Shown one piece after another: positions 1 to 8,545 of a stretch of DNA of 64,000 bases. The position numbers and the translations under genes were made by a program. The notes beneath the pieces were generated by a model, which saw only the letters and a program-made list of their open reading frames with translations, made no database searches and was not told the DNA's origin. This stretch comes from JBCCGL01 sp039029275 (GTDB lineage Bacteria; Pseudomonadota; Gammaproteobacteria; JBCCGL01): assembly GCA_039029275.1 (NCBI GenBank), contig JBCCGL010000005.1, forward strand, positions 186,001-250,000. The letters run 5' to 3'. Every line of letters starts with the position of its first letter. Positions within the stretch are counted from its first letter, which is position 1.

Positions 1-61
1 CATACCAATACGCCTGGTGGCAGCATAAGGATTCCGAGTTTATCGGTCCCAAATTGACCAT
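1..61 (-). CDS. Possible 5' end of an unidentified gene, cut by left edge
   Basis: An ATG on the minus strand at 61, just after the folK stop, opens a frame of about 20 codons that is still open at the window edge. It would continue the folB-folK transcript. The peptide is too short to recognise, and a second minus-strand frame is also open here, so the reading frame itself is uncertain. Confidence 0.2.
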   Translation of the reverse strand, partial: MVNLGPINSESLCCHQAYWY

Positions 62-66
62 CAGCG

Positions 67-582
67 CTACGCTGGCTCGGCGATATTGAGATCGATTTCG
101 ACCTGCCTGAGATCTTGCTCCATCCTCCGTCCCTCCGACATCGCGTACCACAGTTCCCCAATCGATTTTCCAATCGTCGGATGCCGCACGTTACTTGCGA
201 TATCGCACAAGGGCTTAAGAACAAAGGCATACTCAATGATGTCGGCACGCGGAATCGCAAACTCCTCCGCTTCAATCGTGCTTTCCCCATAAAGCAGGAT
301 GTCCAAATCCAGCTCGCGCGAAGCGAACCGCGCGCGCCCTCGCCGGCGGCCGTGTTCTGACTCTATCTCTCGCAGTTTCCAGTGGATTTCTTCGGGCGAC
401 AGCGAACTGTCGAATTGCGCTGCGAGGTTGTAGAAGTCGTCGCCGTCAAAACCAATGGGCGCACACTGATATACGGGTGAAAAGATGACCTGGCTGAACG
501 CATCGCGCAACGACTGCGCAGCGCTGAAAACATTGCGTGCGCGGTCAATATTGCTTCCAATGCTGAGATATACCGCAGTCAT
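67..582 (-). CDS. folK: 2-amino-4-hydroxy-6-hydroxymethyldihydropteridine pyrophosphokinase
   Basis: FolK transfers pyrophosphate from ATP to 6-hydroxymethyl-7,8-dihydropterin, the step before dihydropteroate synthase in folate synthesis. The 171-residue protein has the usual family length. It shows the N-terminal LSIGSN segment and the signature ending in RELDLDIL, whose two aspartates bind Mg-ATP. The start lies 7 nt after the stop of folB on the same strand, so the two form a transcription unit. The order folB then folK matches consecutive pathway steps (aldolase, then kinase). Identification is firm. Confidence 0.95.
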   Translation of the reverse strand: MTAVYLSIGSNIDRARNVFSAAQSLRDAFSQVIFSPVYQCAPIGFDGDDFYNLAAQFDSSLSPEEIHWKLREIESEHGRRRGRARFASRELDLDILLYGESTIEAEEFAIPRADIIEYAFVLKPLCDIASNVRHPTIGKSIGELWYAMSEGRRMEQDLRQVEIDLNIAEPA

Positions 583-589
583 AGACCTG

Positions 590-946
590 TTAGTTCTCGT
601 TTTTGCGCTCGATGATCACGCCTACATCTTTGGCGGTAGTCACTGCGCCCGGTTTGTGCACTGTGATTTTGACCGATTCGACACCGAACTCGTCCAAGAC
701 TATACACGCCACCTCTTCGGCCATGGTTTCAATCAGAAAAAACTCGCTTTCGCTTACGAAATCGTGCAATCGCTTGGCCACATCTTTGTAGCTCGGCGTG
801 TTATTGATATCCTCAGTTTTGGCAGCATTGCGGATATCAGTTGCCATCTCAATATCCAGTGAGACAGTCTGTAAAGTGGTGCGTTCCCAGTCGTATATGC
901 CGATTATGGTGTCGACGCGAAGATCGTGAATGAATATGGTGTCCAT
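590..946 (-). CDS. folB: Dihydroneopterin aldolase
   Basis: FolB converts 7,8-dihydroneopterin to 6-hydroxymethyl-7,8-dihydropterin and glycolaldehyde. The 118-residue protein has the family length. It carries GIYDWER near residue 17, which contains the substrate-binding Glu, and the C-terminal VHKPGAV segment with the catalytic Lys. It is the first gene of the folB-folK pair and is read away from rpmB. The roughly 170 bp between the two starts should hold both promoters. Confidence 0.95.
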   Translation of the reverse strand: MDTIFIHDLRVDTIIGIYDWERTTLQTVSLDIEMATDIRNAAKTEDINNTPSYKDVAKRLHDFVSESEFFLIETMAEEVACIVLDEFGVESVKITVHKPGAVTTAKDVGVIIERKNEN

Positions 947-1119
947 TGTTAACTGCTTGGTCGGAAATGGCCTTCCGCGTTGAACGAATTTTTACACATT
1001 ACGCGCCTTAGAGTCGTATGGATTACAATCAGCTACCCGACAATGCCACTCCTTGCATAGTGGCAACCGATCATCTACACTCCCGCGTCTTTTGTTCACG
1101 CCAATTTGAGGCCAGACCA

Positions 1120-1356
1120 ATGTCCCGAATTTGCCAAGTTACCGGCAAGAAACCGATGACGGGTAACAACGTTTCCCACGCGCACAACAAAACGCGCCGC
1201 CGATTCCTGCCGAACCTCCACACCCATCGCTTCTGGGTGGAAAGTGAAAACCGATTTGTGAGGTTGCGCCTTTCAAGTAAAGGGATGCGCATCATTGACA
1301 AGAACGGCATCGACGCTGTCCTCGCCGATATCCGCAAACGCGGCGAAAACGTTTAA
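1120..1356 (+). CDS. rpmB: 50S ribosomal protein L28
   Basis: L28 is a structural protein of the large ribosomal subunit. The open frame extends upstream to 1018, but the family begins MSRICQVTGKKP, so the ATG at 1120 is the true start and gives 78 residues, the standard bacterial length. The basic core around KTRRRFLPNLH is typical. rpmG follows after 11 nt, with an AAGGAG ribosome site just before it, giving the rpmB-rpmG operon conserved across Proteobacteria. Confidence 0.97.
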   Translation: MSRICQVTGKKPMTGNNVSHAHNKTRRRFLPNLHTHRFWVESENRFVRLRLSSKGMRIIDKNGIDAVLADIRKRGENV

Positions 1357-1367
1357 GGAGTTATCCG

Positions 1368-1523
1368 ATGCGAGACAAGATCAAAATGGTGTCCAGCGCC
1401 GGGACTGGCCACTACTACACCACGACAAAAAACAAACGTACTATGAGCGAAAAGCTCGAAATGAAGAAATTCGACCCCAAAGTGCGTCAACACGTGATGT
1501 ACAAGGAAGCGAAGATTAAATAA
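1368..1523 (+). CDS. rpmG: 50S ribosomal protein L33
   Basis: This 51-residue protein begins MRDKIKMVSSAGTGHYYTTT and ends KEAKIK, a clear bacterial L33. It lacks the zinc-binding CxxC pairs of the Zn-containing L33 type, so this is the zinc-free form. It follows rpmB by 11 nt behind an AAGGAG ribosome-binding site and is the last gene before a strong terminator at 1571-1601. Confidence 0.95.
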   Translation: MRDKIKMVSSAGTGHYYTTTKNKRTMSEKLEMKKFDPKVRQHVMYKEAKIK

Positions 1524-1570
1524 GCGCTTCGAGACCAACTGCACCACCGGGGACTATCTCCGGCAACACA

Positions 1571-1601
1571 AAAAAGGATGCGTTTACGCATCCTTTTTTT
1601 T
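1571..1601 (+). terminator. Rho-independent terminator of rpmB-rpmG (bidirectional)
   Basis: The stem AAAAAGGATGCG / CGCATCCTTTTT closes on a short TTTA loop and is followed by more T residues. A-runs on one side and T-runs on the other let it work on both strands. It therefore also terminates the convergent receiver-domain gene ending at 1634. Confidence 0.9.
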
Positions 1602-1633
1602 GGGGTCTCAGCTAGTCACGCGACCTCGCGTGA

Positions 1634-2479
1634 TCATGCATCCAAAAGATTTTGCAGCAGGTTACGAATCGTATGAGGCAAAAACGGTTTGTCACAAATC
1701 GCCGAAACACCTGATTGCTCAACGAGTGTGAGGCGTTCGCAGTCCTGTTCGCTTGTGATCATCAAAATAGGCAAATCGGGTGGATCATTCTGCGAGCGGA
1801 TGTGTTCAATCAGCTCTTTACCGTCCATCTCTGGCATAACGTAATCGGTCACCAGCAATCCGTAGGTGTTGGCTGCAAGCAGTTCGATTGCATCTTTGCC
1901 ATTTTCGGCACAATCAATGTCAGAAATACCAAGTGCATTCAGCACGCGCACGATATGCTTGCGTGAGAAATTACTGTCGTCTACAGCAAGGACTTTAGTT
2001 AAGCGGAGTTTCTCAGACAGCACTTTTTGCGAATCTGCGGCAAAACACAGGTCCACGGTAGCAACCAGCGCGCGCTGCAACTCATCCATATTGAATGGCT
2101 TTGGCAAAATCCCGATTGCGCCCGCCTGGCGAATCGGCTCGAGCGCAGCCAAGTCAGTTTCACTTGAGATCAACAAAAAACCAATTGACTCCAGATCACC
2201 GATCGATCGCATCTGATGAATCAGGTCAGTTCCGGACATATCCGGCAAATACATCGCGCTGACCACAAGATCGGGCATCGCTTCGTGCATATACGCCAAA
2301 GCGGACTCACCGCTATCGAAATAGGCAATATCCGAAACGCCTTGATCCTCCAGATGATTGCCGATGATGCGCCGCTGCGTTGACGACGGCTCCACCAGAA
2401 CCGCGCGCAGTCGCGCGACCTTAAGATAGCCGTCGCTACTTGCTGATTCCTGAGTATGTTGTCCCGCAACAATGCTCAT
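1634..2479 (-). CDS. Tandem receiver-domain response regulator, first receiver degenerate
   Basis: The 281-residue protein consists of two CheY-like receiver domains (about 24-143 and 161-280) and no output domain. The second is intact: acidic pair D167-D168, phospho-acceptor D212 in TDYVMPEMDG, and a Lys in CDKPF. In the first, the acidic pair is replaced by E30-P31 and the acceptor position holds Ala75 in VVSAMYLPDM, although the KPF lysine remains. The first domain therefore probably cannot be phosphorylated. No histidine kinase is adjacent. A role in phosphotransfer or protein-protein signalling is inferred. Confidence 0.85.
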   Translation of the reverse strand: MSIVAGQHTQESASSDGYLKVARLRAVLVEPSSTQRRIIGNHLEDQGVSDIAYFDSGESALAYMHEAMPDLVVSAMYLPDMSGTDLIHQMRSIGDLESIGFLLISSETDLAALEPIRQAGAIGILPKPFNMDELQRALVATVDLCFAADSQKVLSEKLRLTKVLAVDDSNFSRKHIVRVLNALGISDIDCAENGKDAIELLAANTYGLLVTDYVMPEMDGKELIEHIRSQNDPPDLPILMITSEQDCERLTLVEQSGVSAICDKPFLPHTIRNLLQNLLDA

Positions 2480-2646
2480 CGTCTTGTCACCCTTTTCTCG
2501 ATACCGAGCGTAAATCGAAACAATGGAGTTGTATCTCGCTCACTCCTAGGGTGTAGCGGCAAGCGATGCTACTTCTTAACAGAGCGTGGCGGGGGATATT
2601 GCTTAGGTGTTCGAGGCGACTCTCGCGATCGTGGGGCTTCGGTGCG

Positions 2647-3831
2647 CTAGAGGGCGGGCGAAGGTGCCAGCGTGTAGCCGCGCAATCGACGTGAGAACTC
2701 AGCCAAGGACGCGATGCCACTGGCCTCGGCACGGGTGCACCAATCCTGCAGATCCTGACACAGCTTCTCCTGGCTGGCACCGGCGCGCTCCCAGATAGCC
2801 TGCAGGCTGCGGCGAAATTCGTACACGGTATTGAGCTGATCACTGGCGTTTAGTGCCACATGCAAGCGGCGGCGCTGAACCGCATCCATCAAGCCGTCAA
2901 AGCAAATCAACGGACGACGCGCGACCTTGATTTTGCGTCCCAGCGTTTTGTCTGCGTGCGCGACCTCTTGTTTGTACACCGGCAAGATCACACGACGCGC
3001 GTAGCGCTGCATCAAATGCAGGCGGCTGCGCACGATGGCAGAAATGGTATCGCTGTCGATCTCTGATTTGGTTTTATCGATGGTCGGCTGCGGCGCGACC
3101 CGACGCACTTTGGCGAGACCGACTCTTTGCAATAAGCAGATATACCACCAACCGAGATCAAACTCCCACGGGTACGCGGAGAGTTTAGCCGAGCTGGGGT
3201 AAGCGTGGTGGTTGTTGTGCAATTCCTCGCCGCAGACAATAAAAGCCCACGGCGTGATGTTGGTTGAGGCGTCGTCTGATTCGTAGTTGCGGTAGCCCCA
3301 AAAGTGCCCAATGCCGTTGATCACACCGGCCGCAAGCACCGGTATACAAACGAGCTGCACCGCGAGCACGGTGAGACCGATGGGTCCAAACAATACGAGA
3401 TTGATCACGCCCATCAAGACGACGCCAACGTAGGTCCGCCGCGCGTAAAGATTGCGCTCGATCCAGTCGTTTGGCACCCCGTGGCTGAACTTTTTCAAGG
3501 TCTCGGGGTTGGCGGCTTCCGCTCTGTACAGCTCTGCGCCTTCAAGCAAAACATTGCGGATGCCATAAACGACCGGGCTATGCGGGTCGTGCTCGGCCTC
3601 ACAGTGGGCATGATGTTTGCGGTGCACAGCTACCCACTCGTTGGTTCGCATGCCCGTTGTAAGCCATAGCCAAAAGCGGAAAAAATGGCTCACCGATGCG
3701 TGCAGTTCGAGCGAACGATGCGCCTGACACCGGTGCAGGTAGATCGTCACCGCCGCCAGCGTAATGTGGCACATCACAATTGTGTAGAGGACAACTCCCC
3801 AGATTGGTAGATCAAGCACCCCGTTCAGCAT
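2647..3831 (-). CDS. Membrane fatty acid desaturase (acyl-CoA delta-9 type)
   Basis: This integral membrane di-iron enzyme should introduce a double bond into saturated acyl chains. The 394-residue protein has several hydrophobic segments and three histidine boxes: HRCQAH near residue 33, HRKHH near 70 and HNNHH near 205. Together these mark the DesC/delta-9 desaturase family. Family members end near 300-330 residues, so the last 70 or so residues form an extra, polar, helix-rich C-terminal tail of unknown role. The gene stands alone between convergent and divergent neighbours. Substrate (acyl-CoA or acyl-lipid) cannot be read from sequence. Confidence 0.88.
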   Translation of the reverse strand: MLNGVLDLPIWGVVLYTIVMCHITLAAVTIYLHRCQAHRSLELHASVSHFFRFWLWLTTGMRTNEWVAVHRKHHAHCEAEHDPHSPVVYGIRNVLLEGAELYRAEAANPETLKKFSHGVPNDWIERNLYARRTYVGVVLMGVINLVLFGPIGLTVLAVQLVCIPVLAAGVINGIGHFWGYRNYESDDASTNITPWAFIVCGEELHNNHHAYPSSAKLSAYPWEFDLGWWYICLLQRVGLAKVRRVAPQPTIDKTKSEIDSDTISAIVRSRLHLMQRYARRVILPVYKQEVAHADKTLGRKIKVARRPLICFDGLMDAVQRRRLHVALNASDQLNTVYEFRRSLQAIWERAGASQEKLCQDLQDWCTRAEASGIASLAEFSRRLRGYTLAPSPAL

Positions 3832-4035
3832 GTCTCACTCTCACAATGGCACCGGCTAAACCGGTAACCGAAAACTGTTGTTTTTGTGCAGCTGCCGTCT
3901 TTTTGGTGTGTTCAACCGCTGCGGCAGTCCGGTGGCAATATAGGTTATCGACCAATAACCGTCCACACTTAGTTAGCGCGCGTTTCAAATGGTAATATTC
4001 GCATCGGGATTATCCGAGCTACACCGCTTAAACCT

Positions 4036-4761
4036 GTGACACACTCCGCAACCAGCCCCAACGCTGATCGGTCATTGCGTGCCCGACATCTCTCACGTCG
4101 CTTTGGACAGACACACGCTGTTGACGACCTTAGCCTGTGCGTGGAAGCCGGTGAGGTGTGCGGTTTTCTCGGCTTAAACGGCGCCGGCAAAACCACATCG
4201 CTGCGTATGCTCTGCGGTACGCTTGCGCCCGACGCAGGTGAGGTCGCGATCATGGGACACGATCTTCACCAACAGCCGCTAGCCGCACGCGCGCAGCTGG
4301 GATTTTTACCCGACACCCCACCGCTGTACCCCGAACTGACGGTAGATGAATCGCTTATCTACTGCGCAGAACTGCACAAGGTCGATCGCGCAAACATCCA
4401 ACGCGCCTGCGAATCTGCGAAAAGTAAAACCGGCCTGCTGGATTGCGGTAGCAAACGCGTGTCTGCGCTTTCGCGCGGTTTTCGTCAGCGCCTCGGTATT
4501 GCGCAAACCGTGGTGCACCAGCCCGCCGCGATCGTATTGGACGAACCCACCAGCGGCCTCGACCCGCGCCAGATCGAAGAGATTCGAGAGCTGATCCGGT
4601 CGCTGGCCGAAGATGCTGCGGTACTGCTGTCGACGCATCAACTGGCCGACGTCCACGCAGTGTGCAATCGCGTCGCCGTCATGCACAACGGCAAGCTGGC
4701 TTATGATGCCGCCGTCGACGCCGATCTCGACACTCGCTTTTTCGAGCTGACGCAATCGTGA
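4036..4761 (+). CDS. ABC transporter ATP-binding protein, GldA-like
   Basis: This is the ATPase of an ABC-2 type exporter. The 241-residue protein carries Walker A GLNGAGKTT, Walker B IVLDEPTSGLD and switch histidine STHQ. The signature motif is LSRGFRQR, the form seen in GldA/NatA-type exporters, instead of LSGGQ. Translation starts with GTG at 4036. The stop overlaps the GTG start of the permease by 4 nt, so the two are translationally coupled. It forms a three-gene exporter operon with the following permease/GldG fusion and DUF4340 gene. Confidence 0.9.
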   Translation: MTHSATSPNADRSLRARHLSRRFGQTHAVDDLSLCVEAGEVCGFLGLNGAGKTTSLRMLCGTLAPDAGEVAIMGHDLHQQPLAARAQLGFLPDTPPLYPELTVDESLIYCAELHKVDRANIQRACESAKSKTGLLDCGSKRVSALSRGFRQRLGIAQTVVHQPAAIVLDEPTSGLDPRQIEEIRELIRSLAEDAAVLLSTHQLADVHAVCNRVAVMHNGKLAYDAAVDADLDTRFFELTQS

Positions 4762-6836
4762 TTGGTAACATCGCGCGGAAAGACCTGCGAGTGCTATTGC
4801 GTTCGCCGCTGACGTGGCTGGCGATGGCCATTATGCAGGCAATAATTGCGTGGCTTTTCCTGCTCGCATTGGAACAATGGCTTGCGATTCAAACACAGCA
4901 CAATACGCGCATCGACAGCGCTGGAGCCACTGCGTGGCTGATCGAACAGTGCTTTGCCCCGGCCAGTACCCTGCTGATTGCACTCGCACCGCTTGTAACC
5001 ATGCGCCTGCTGGCAGACGAGCGTCGCAGCAGCGGTATCGAGCTGTTGCTGGCATCACCCGTCTCGCCCCTTCAAGTCGTGACGGGCAAGTTACTCGCAG
5101 CGCTGTGTATTTACGCAGTGCTGCTGCTTCAACTCGGCGCAACTATTCTGGCGTTAAGCCCTTTTACGTCTATCGACTTCGGCACGCTGTTTAGCGCGCT
5201 GCTTGGGTTAGCTCTGCTTGCATTGACCTGTTGCACCATCGGCGTGTTTTTTTCCGGGGTTACAACACAAGCACCGGTCGCCGCACTGGCCAGTACCGGC
5301 ACCTTATTCCTGCTGTGGATCGCGGGCATCGCAACCTCTGCGCATCCCGGCGAGATTAACTTGATCGCCTGGTTATCGCTGTCCACGCACTTGCAACCGT
5401 TTTTACAAGGTCGGCTGGTGCTGCCGGATTTCGTCTACTTCGTGGCGATTGCGGGCATTTTTATTGTGCTGAGCATTCGCAATCTCGACAACCTGCGCAC
5501 GGTCTCGTCGAACTCAGGCAAGGCGCAGGCGCACACCGTGTTATTCGCAACAGGCGTGACCGCCATTGCGGCGATGCTGTCGCTGCTTGCGTACCACAAC
5601 GCATTGCAATACGACGCGACCGCTCAGGCGCGACACAGCCTTTCTGCCTCCTCTATCGAGGTTTTGCGATCAATGGACGAGCCGCTAAAAATCGACGCGT
5701 GGCTGGAGCCCGACGCGCGCGTGCAAGCGGCAGTGCAAAGCAGCGTGGAGCGGTATCGTCAGCACAAAGACGACATTGAGCTCGCGTTTTTCAACCCGCA
5801 AACGCGACCCGCCGAAGCGCGCGAAAGCGCGATAGCCGTCGGTGGCGAGCTGCTGATTCGCTACCGGGGTCGCGAGCAACGCGTCAGCGCACTCGATGAG
5901 CAGACCCTGACACACGCGCTGCTGCGACTCCTGCAGTCGCATGCGCCGATCGTGCGTTTTGTCAGCGGGCATCTGGAGCGCCAACCGAGTGCAAAAACGC
6001 GCAACGGATTTAGCGATTTCACCGCACACTTGCGCAGTCTCGGTTTCCAGTTTGAACCGATCAGTCTGATCACACAGCCCGCTGTTCCGCTGGACACAGA
6101 CTTACTGGTTATTGCCGCACCCGGCGGCGATTATTTTCCCGGTGAATCGGCCAGCGTTCTGAACTACCTCGCTGCGGGCGGCAACCTCCTGTGGCTGTTG
6201 GAACCGGGGCAAGCCGTTGCGCCGATCGAGCTTGCCGCTGAACTGGGAATATCCGTACTGCCCGGCGTGATAGTCGACGTCGCCAGCCAGCAGCTCGCGG
6301 TCGACACGCCGGATTTTGCCGTCATCGACGCTTATCCCGAGCATCCCGCATTGTCGCGTAATTTGCAGGTGACCCTGTTTCCACAGGCAGCAGGCCTGGA
6401 ATTTCCCGCCGTCGTAGGGTGGCAGGTTAACCCGATTCTCAGCACCGGCGAAAGCAGCTGGACTGAAACCGGGCAACTCGCCGGCACCGTCAGCCACAAC
6501 GCCGAAGCGGGCGAACGCGCAGGGCCGATCACGCTTGGCGCGGTGCTGACACGTCAGCGTGGCGGAGCGCAGCAGCGTGTCGCGCTTATCGGTGATGCGG
6601 ACTTTCTCGCCAACGGCTGGCTCGCAAACGGCGGCAACAAGTATCTGGGCCAACAGTTGTTTAACTGGCTGAGCGGCGAATCCACTCTGCCCGCAATTGC
6701 CCCGCTGCAAGCGGCAGACGCGCAAATCCTCGTCTCAAAAACCGCTATCGCGATTCTGGGCTTGGGTTTTCTGATTGTGTTGCCGGGAATTTTTGTGTTC
6801 GTGGCGATACTGCGCTGGAGACAAAAAACCGCATGA
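4758..6836 (+). CDS. ABC-2 permease fused to GldG-like auxiliary domain
   Basis: The N-terminal 240 or so residues hold about six membrane segments of an ABC-2 permease, as in GldF. A further segment near residue 265 leads into a large soluble extracytoplasmic region of about 370 residues matching the GldG/ABC-type auxiliary domain. One last membrane helix lies near 665-690. Such GldF-GldG fusions are common in bacteria that do not glide, where the cargo is unknown. The gene overlaps the ATPase by 4 nt upstream and the DUF4340 gene by 4 nt downstream, both signs of tight coupling. Confidence 0.87.
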   Translation: MIGNIARKDLRVLLRSPLTWLAMAIMQAIIAWLFLLALEQWLAIQTQHNTRIDSAGATAWLIEQCFAPASTLLIALAPLVTMRLLADERRSSGIELLLASPVSPLQVVTGKLLAALCIYAVLLLQLGATILALSPFTSIDFGTLFSALLGLALLALTCCTIGVFFSGVTTQAPVAALASTGTLFLLWIAGIATSAHPGEINLIAWLSLSTHLQPFLQGRLVLPDFVYFVAIAGIFIVLSIRNLDNLRTVSSNSGKAQAHTVLFATGVTAIAAMLSLLAYHNALQYDATAQARHSLSASSIEVLRSMDEPLKIDAWLEPDARVQAAVQSSVERYRQHKDDIELAFFNPQTRPAEARESAIAVGGELLIRYRGREQRVSALDEQTLTHALLRLLQSHAPIVRFVSGHLERQPSAKTRNGFSDFTAHLRSLGFQFEPISLITQPAVPLDTDLLVIAAPGGDYFPGESASVLNYLAAGGNLLWLLEPGQAVAPIELAAELGISVLPGVIVDVASQQLAVDTPDFAVIDAYPEHPALSRNLQVTLFPQAAGLEFPAVVGWQVNPILSTGESSWTETGQLAGTVSHNAEAGERAGPITLGAVLTRQRGGAQQRVALIGDADFLANGWLANGGNKYLGQQLFNWLSGESTLPAIAPLQAADAQILVSKTAIAILGLGFLIVLPGIFVFVAILRWRQKTA

Positions 6837-7630
6837 AAAAGCCCGTGCACTCGCGCCGCGGATCGGTCAACGCCATGTTGTACGTGGGCGTGTTTGCGAT
6901 GGCGATGATTACGTACTACGACTACCGCGCGCGAAACGCACCGGCCGAGCCGGTACCGGTTTTTGCAAGCGCGGAGATCGTCGCGATCTCGATTCATCGC
7001 CCGGGTTATCTAACGTCAGTGGTCGCGCGCGATGCCGGCGACTGGCGTATCACTGCACCGCTTACGCGCCGAGCCGATCCTAAGCGGATTGACGCGTTGC
7101 TCTCGCTTGGGCAGTACCAAAGCACCGAAGGATACGCGCTGGAGGAAATTGATCCGAAGCAAATGGGTTTGACATCACCCCAGGCGACGCTGGAATTGAT
7201 CACAGATTCAGATCGTTTCGATGTGTCACTCGGCGCTTTGGGCCCGAACAACGAACGCCGCTATCTGCAAATCAACAATCGCGTCTGGCTCACGGCGGAT
7301 AATTATCTGCCCTTGTTGCAGGGTGGGCTGCGCGCGGTGGCGGACTTATCTTTGATTGCAGGTAGCGCGACCGTGCGGAGTGTGAGCGTCGACGGCTTGC
7401 GCAGCGATGCGGCAGAAATCCGCGCCAACTGGCGAGCATTGCAGGCGGCAGGTATCGAGCCATTCGATGATTTTGCAACGCCAAACGTCTGGGTTGAACT
7501 CGACGATGGCTCCAAACAGAGTTTTACCCTGCTCAAACGCGAGGACGATCTCGCGCTTATTCCATCGCAGGCTGACTACGCTCTGCGCCTGACGCACGAA
7601 CAGGCACGCGGCCTGGGTTTACACGACTGA
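6833..7630 (+). CDS. DUF4340 domain protein, exporter partner
   Basis: The 265-residue protein has one N-terminal membrane anchor (about 12-30) and a beta-rich extracytoplasmic region typical of DUF4340. DUF4340 genes commonly follow GldG-type permeases. Here the start overlaps the permease stop by 4 nt and its own stop shares one base with the mutM start. It is most likely a periplasmic accessory of the Gld-type exporter, but its biochemical function is unknown. Confidence 0.8.
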   Translation: MKKPVHSRRGSVNAMLYVGVFAMAMITYYDYRARNAPAEPVPVFASAEIVAISIHRPGYLTSVVARDAGDWRITAPLTRRADPKRIDALLSLGQYQSTEGYALEEIDPKQMGLTSPQATLELITDSDRFDVSLGALGPNNERRYLQINNRVWLTADNYLPLLQGGLRAVADLSLIAGSATVRSVSVDGLRSDAAEIRANWRALQAAGIEPFDDFATPNVWVELDDGSKQSFTLLKREDDLALIPSQADYALRLTHEQARGLGLHD

Positions 7631-8439
7631 TGCCTGAGTTACCCGAGGTCGAAACCACCCGGCGCGGGATTGCACCGCACGTGGTTGGCAAGCGAATCGA
7701 CGCGTTGGTTATTCGCCAACGCCAGCTGCGCTGGCCGATTCCGAAAGCGGCCAACGCGATGCGCGGCGAAACCGTCGACAGCATCGAGCGGCGCGGCAAG
7801 TATCTATTGATGCACACCGCCAGCGGCTGCGCATTGCTGCACCTGGGTATGTCCGGTAGTTTGCGCATCGTCAATGATAAGGAAGCGCCGCGCAAACACG
7901 ATCACGTTGACTTCGTCCTGAACGGCGAGACCATTCTGCGCTTTCACGACCCACGCCGATTCGGCGCGTTTTTGTGGACAGAAGACGATCCCTTTGAGCA
8001 CGCGTTACTGGCTAATCTTGGGCCTGAGCCACTCGGTGACGATTTTGGTGGCGACTACCTGTTTGCGCATTCGCGCAAGCGCAAGGCACCGGTGAAGAAT
8101 TTTATTATGGATTCGCGCATCGTCGTGGGTGTCGGCAATATCTACGCCAGCGAGTCTCTCTTTTTGGCCGGGGTTCGTCCGGCAATAGCCGCAGGAAGAG
8201 TCAGTCGGGCGAGCTACGGTGAGTTAGCGATGCATATACGCGAGGTGCTCGGCAACGCAATCGCGCAGGGCGGCACCACCTTGCGCGATTTCGTCAATCC
8301 ACAGGGCAGCCCGGGTTATTTCGCGCAGTCCTTATTCGTGTATGGGCGTGCCGGCGAGCCGTGCCGTGTCTGTAAAACGCCGATCAAATCGCGCGTGATC
8401 GGTCAACGCAACTCTTTCTACTGCCCTTCCTGCCAATAA
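7630..8439 (+). CDS. mutM: Formamidopyrimidine-DNA glycosylase
   Basis: MutM removes oxidised purines such as 8-oxoguanine from DNA and cuts the abasic site. The 269-residue protein begins MPELPEVET, giving the catalytic Pro2 and Glu3. Lys58 lies in RRGKYL, and the protein ends in a zinc finger (CxxC-x16-CxxC, from CRVCK to CPSCQ). All features of an active enzyme are present. The start overlaps the stop of the DUF4340 gene by one base, so it is probably co-transcribed with the exporter without a functional link. Confidence 0.96.
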   Translation: MPELPEVETTRRGIAPHVVGKRIDALVIRQRQLRWPIPKAANAMRGETVDSIERRGKYLLMHTASGCALLHLGMSGSLRIVNDKEAPRKHDHVDFVLNGETILRFHDPRRFGAFLWTEDDPFEHALLANLGPEPLGDDFGGDYLFAHSRKRKAPVKNFIMDSRIVVGVGNIYASESLFLAGVRPAIAAGRVSRASYGELAMHIREVLGNAIAQGGTTLRDFVNPQGSPGYFAQSLFVYGRAGEPCRVCKTPIKSRVIGQRNSFYCPSCQ

Positions 8440-8545
8440 ACCAACCGGCTGTCGCCGCAGTCGGTATCGCCCGAGCGCATGGCTGGCAAATCGCGCGGTC
8501 TGACCTATTCTTTAATCAATTATCAAAGAAAGGCCACCCTCAGCG

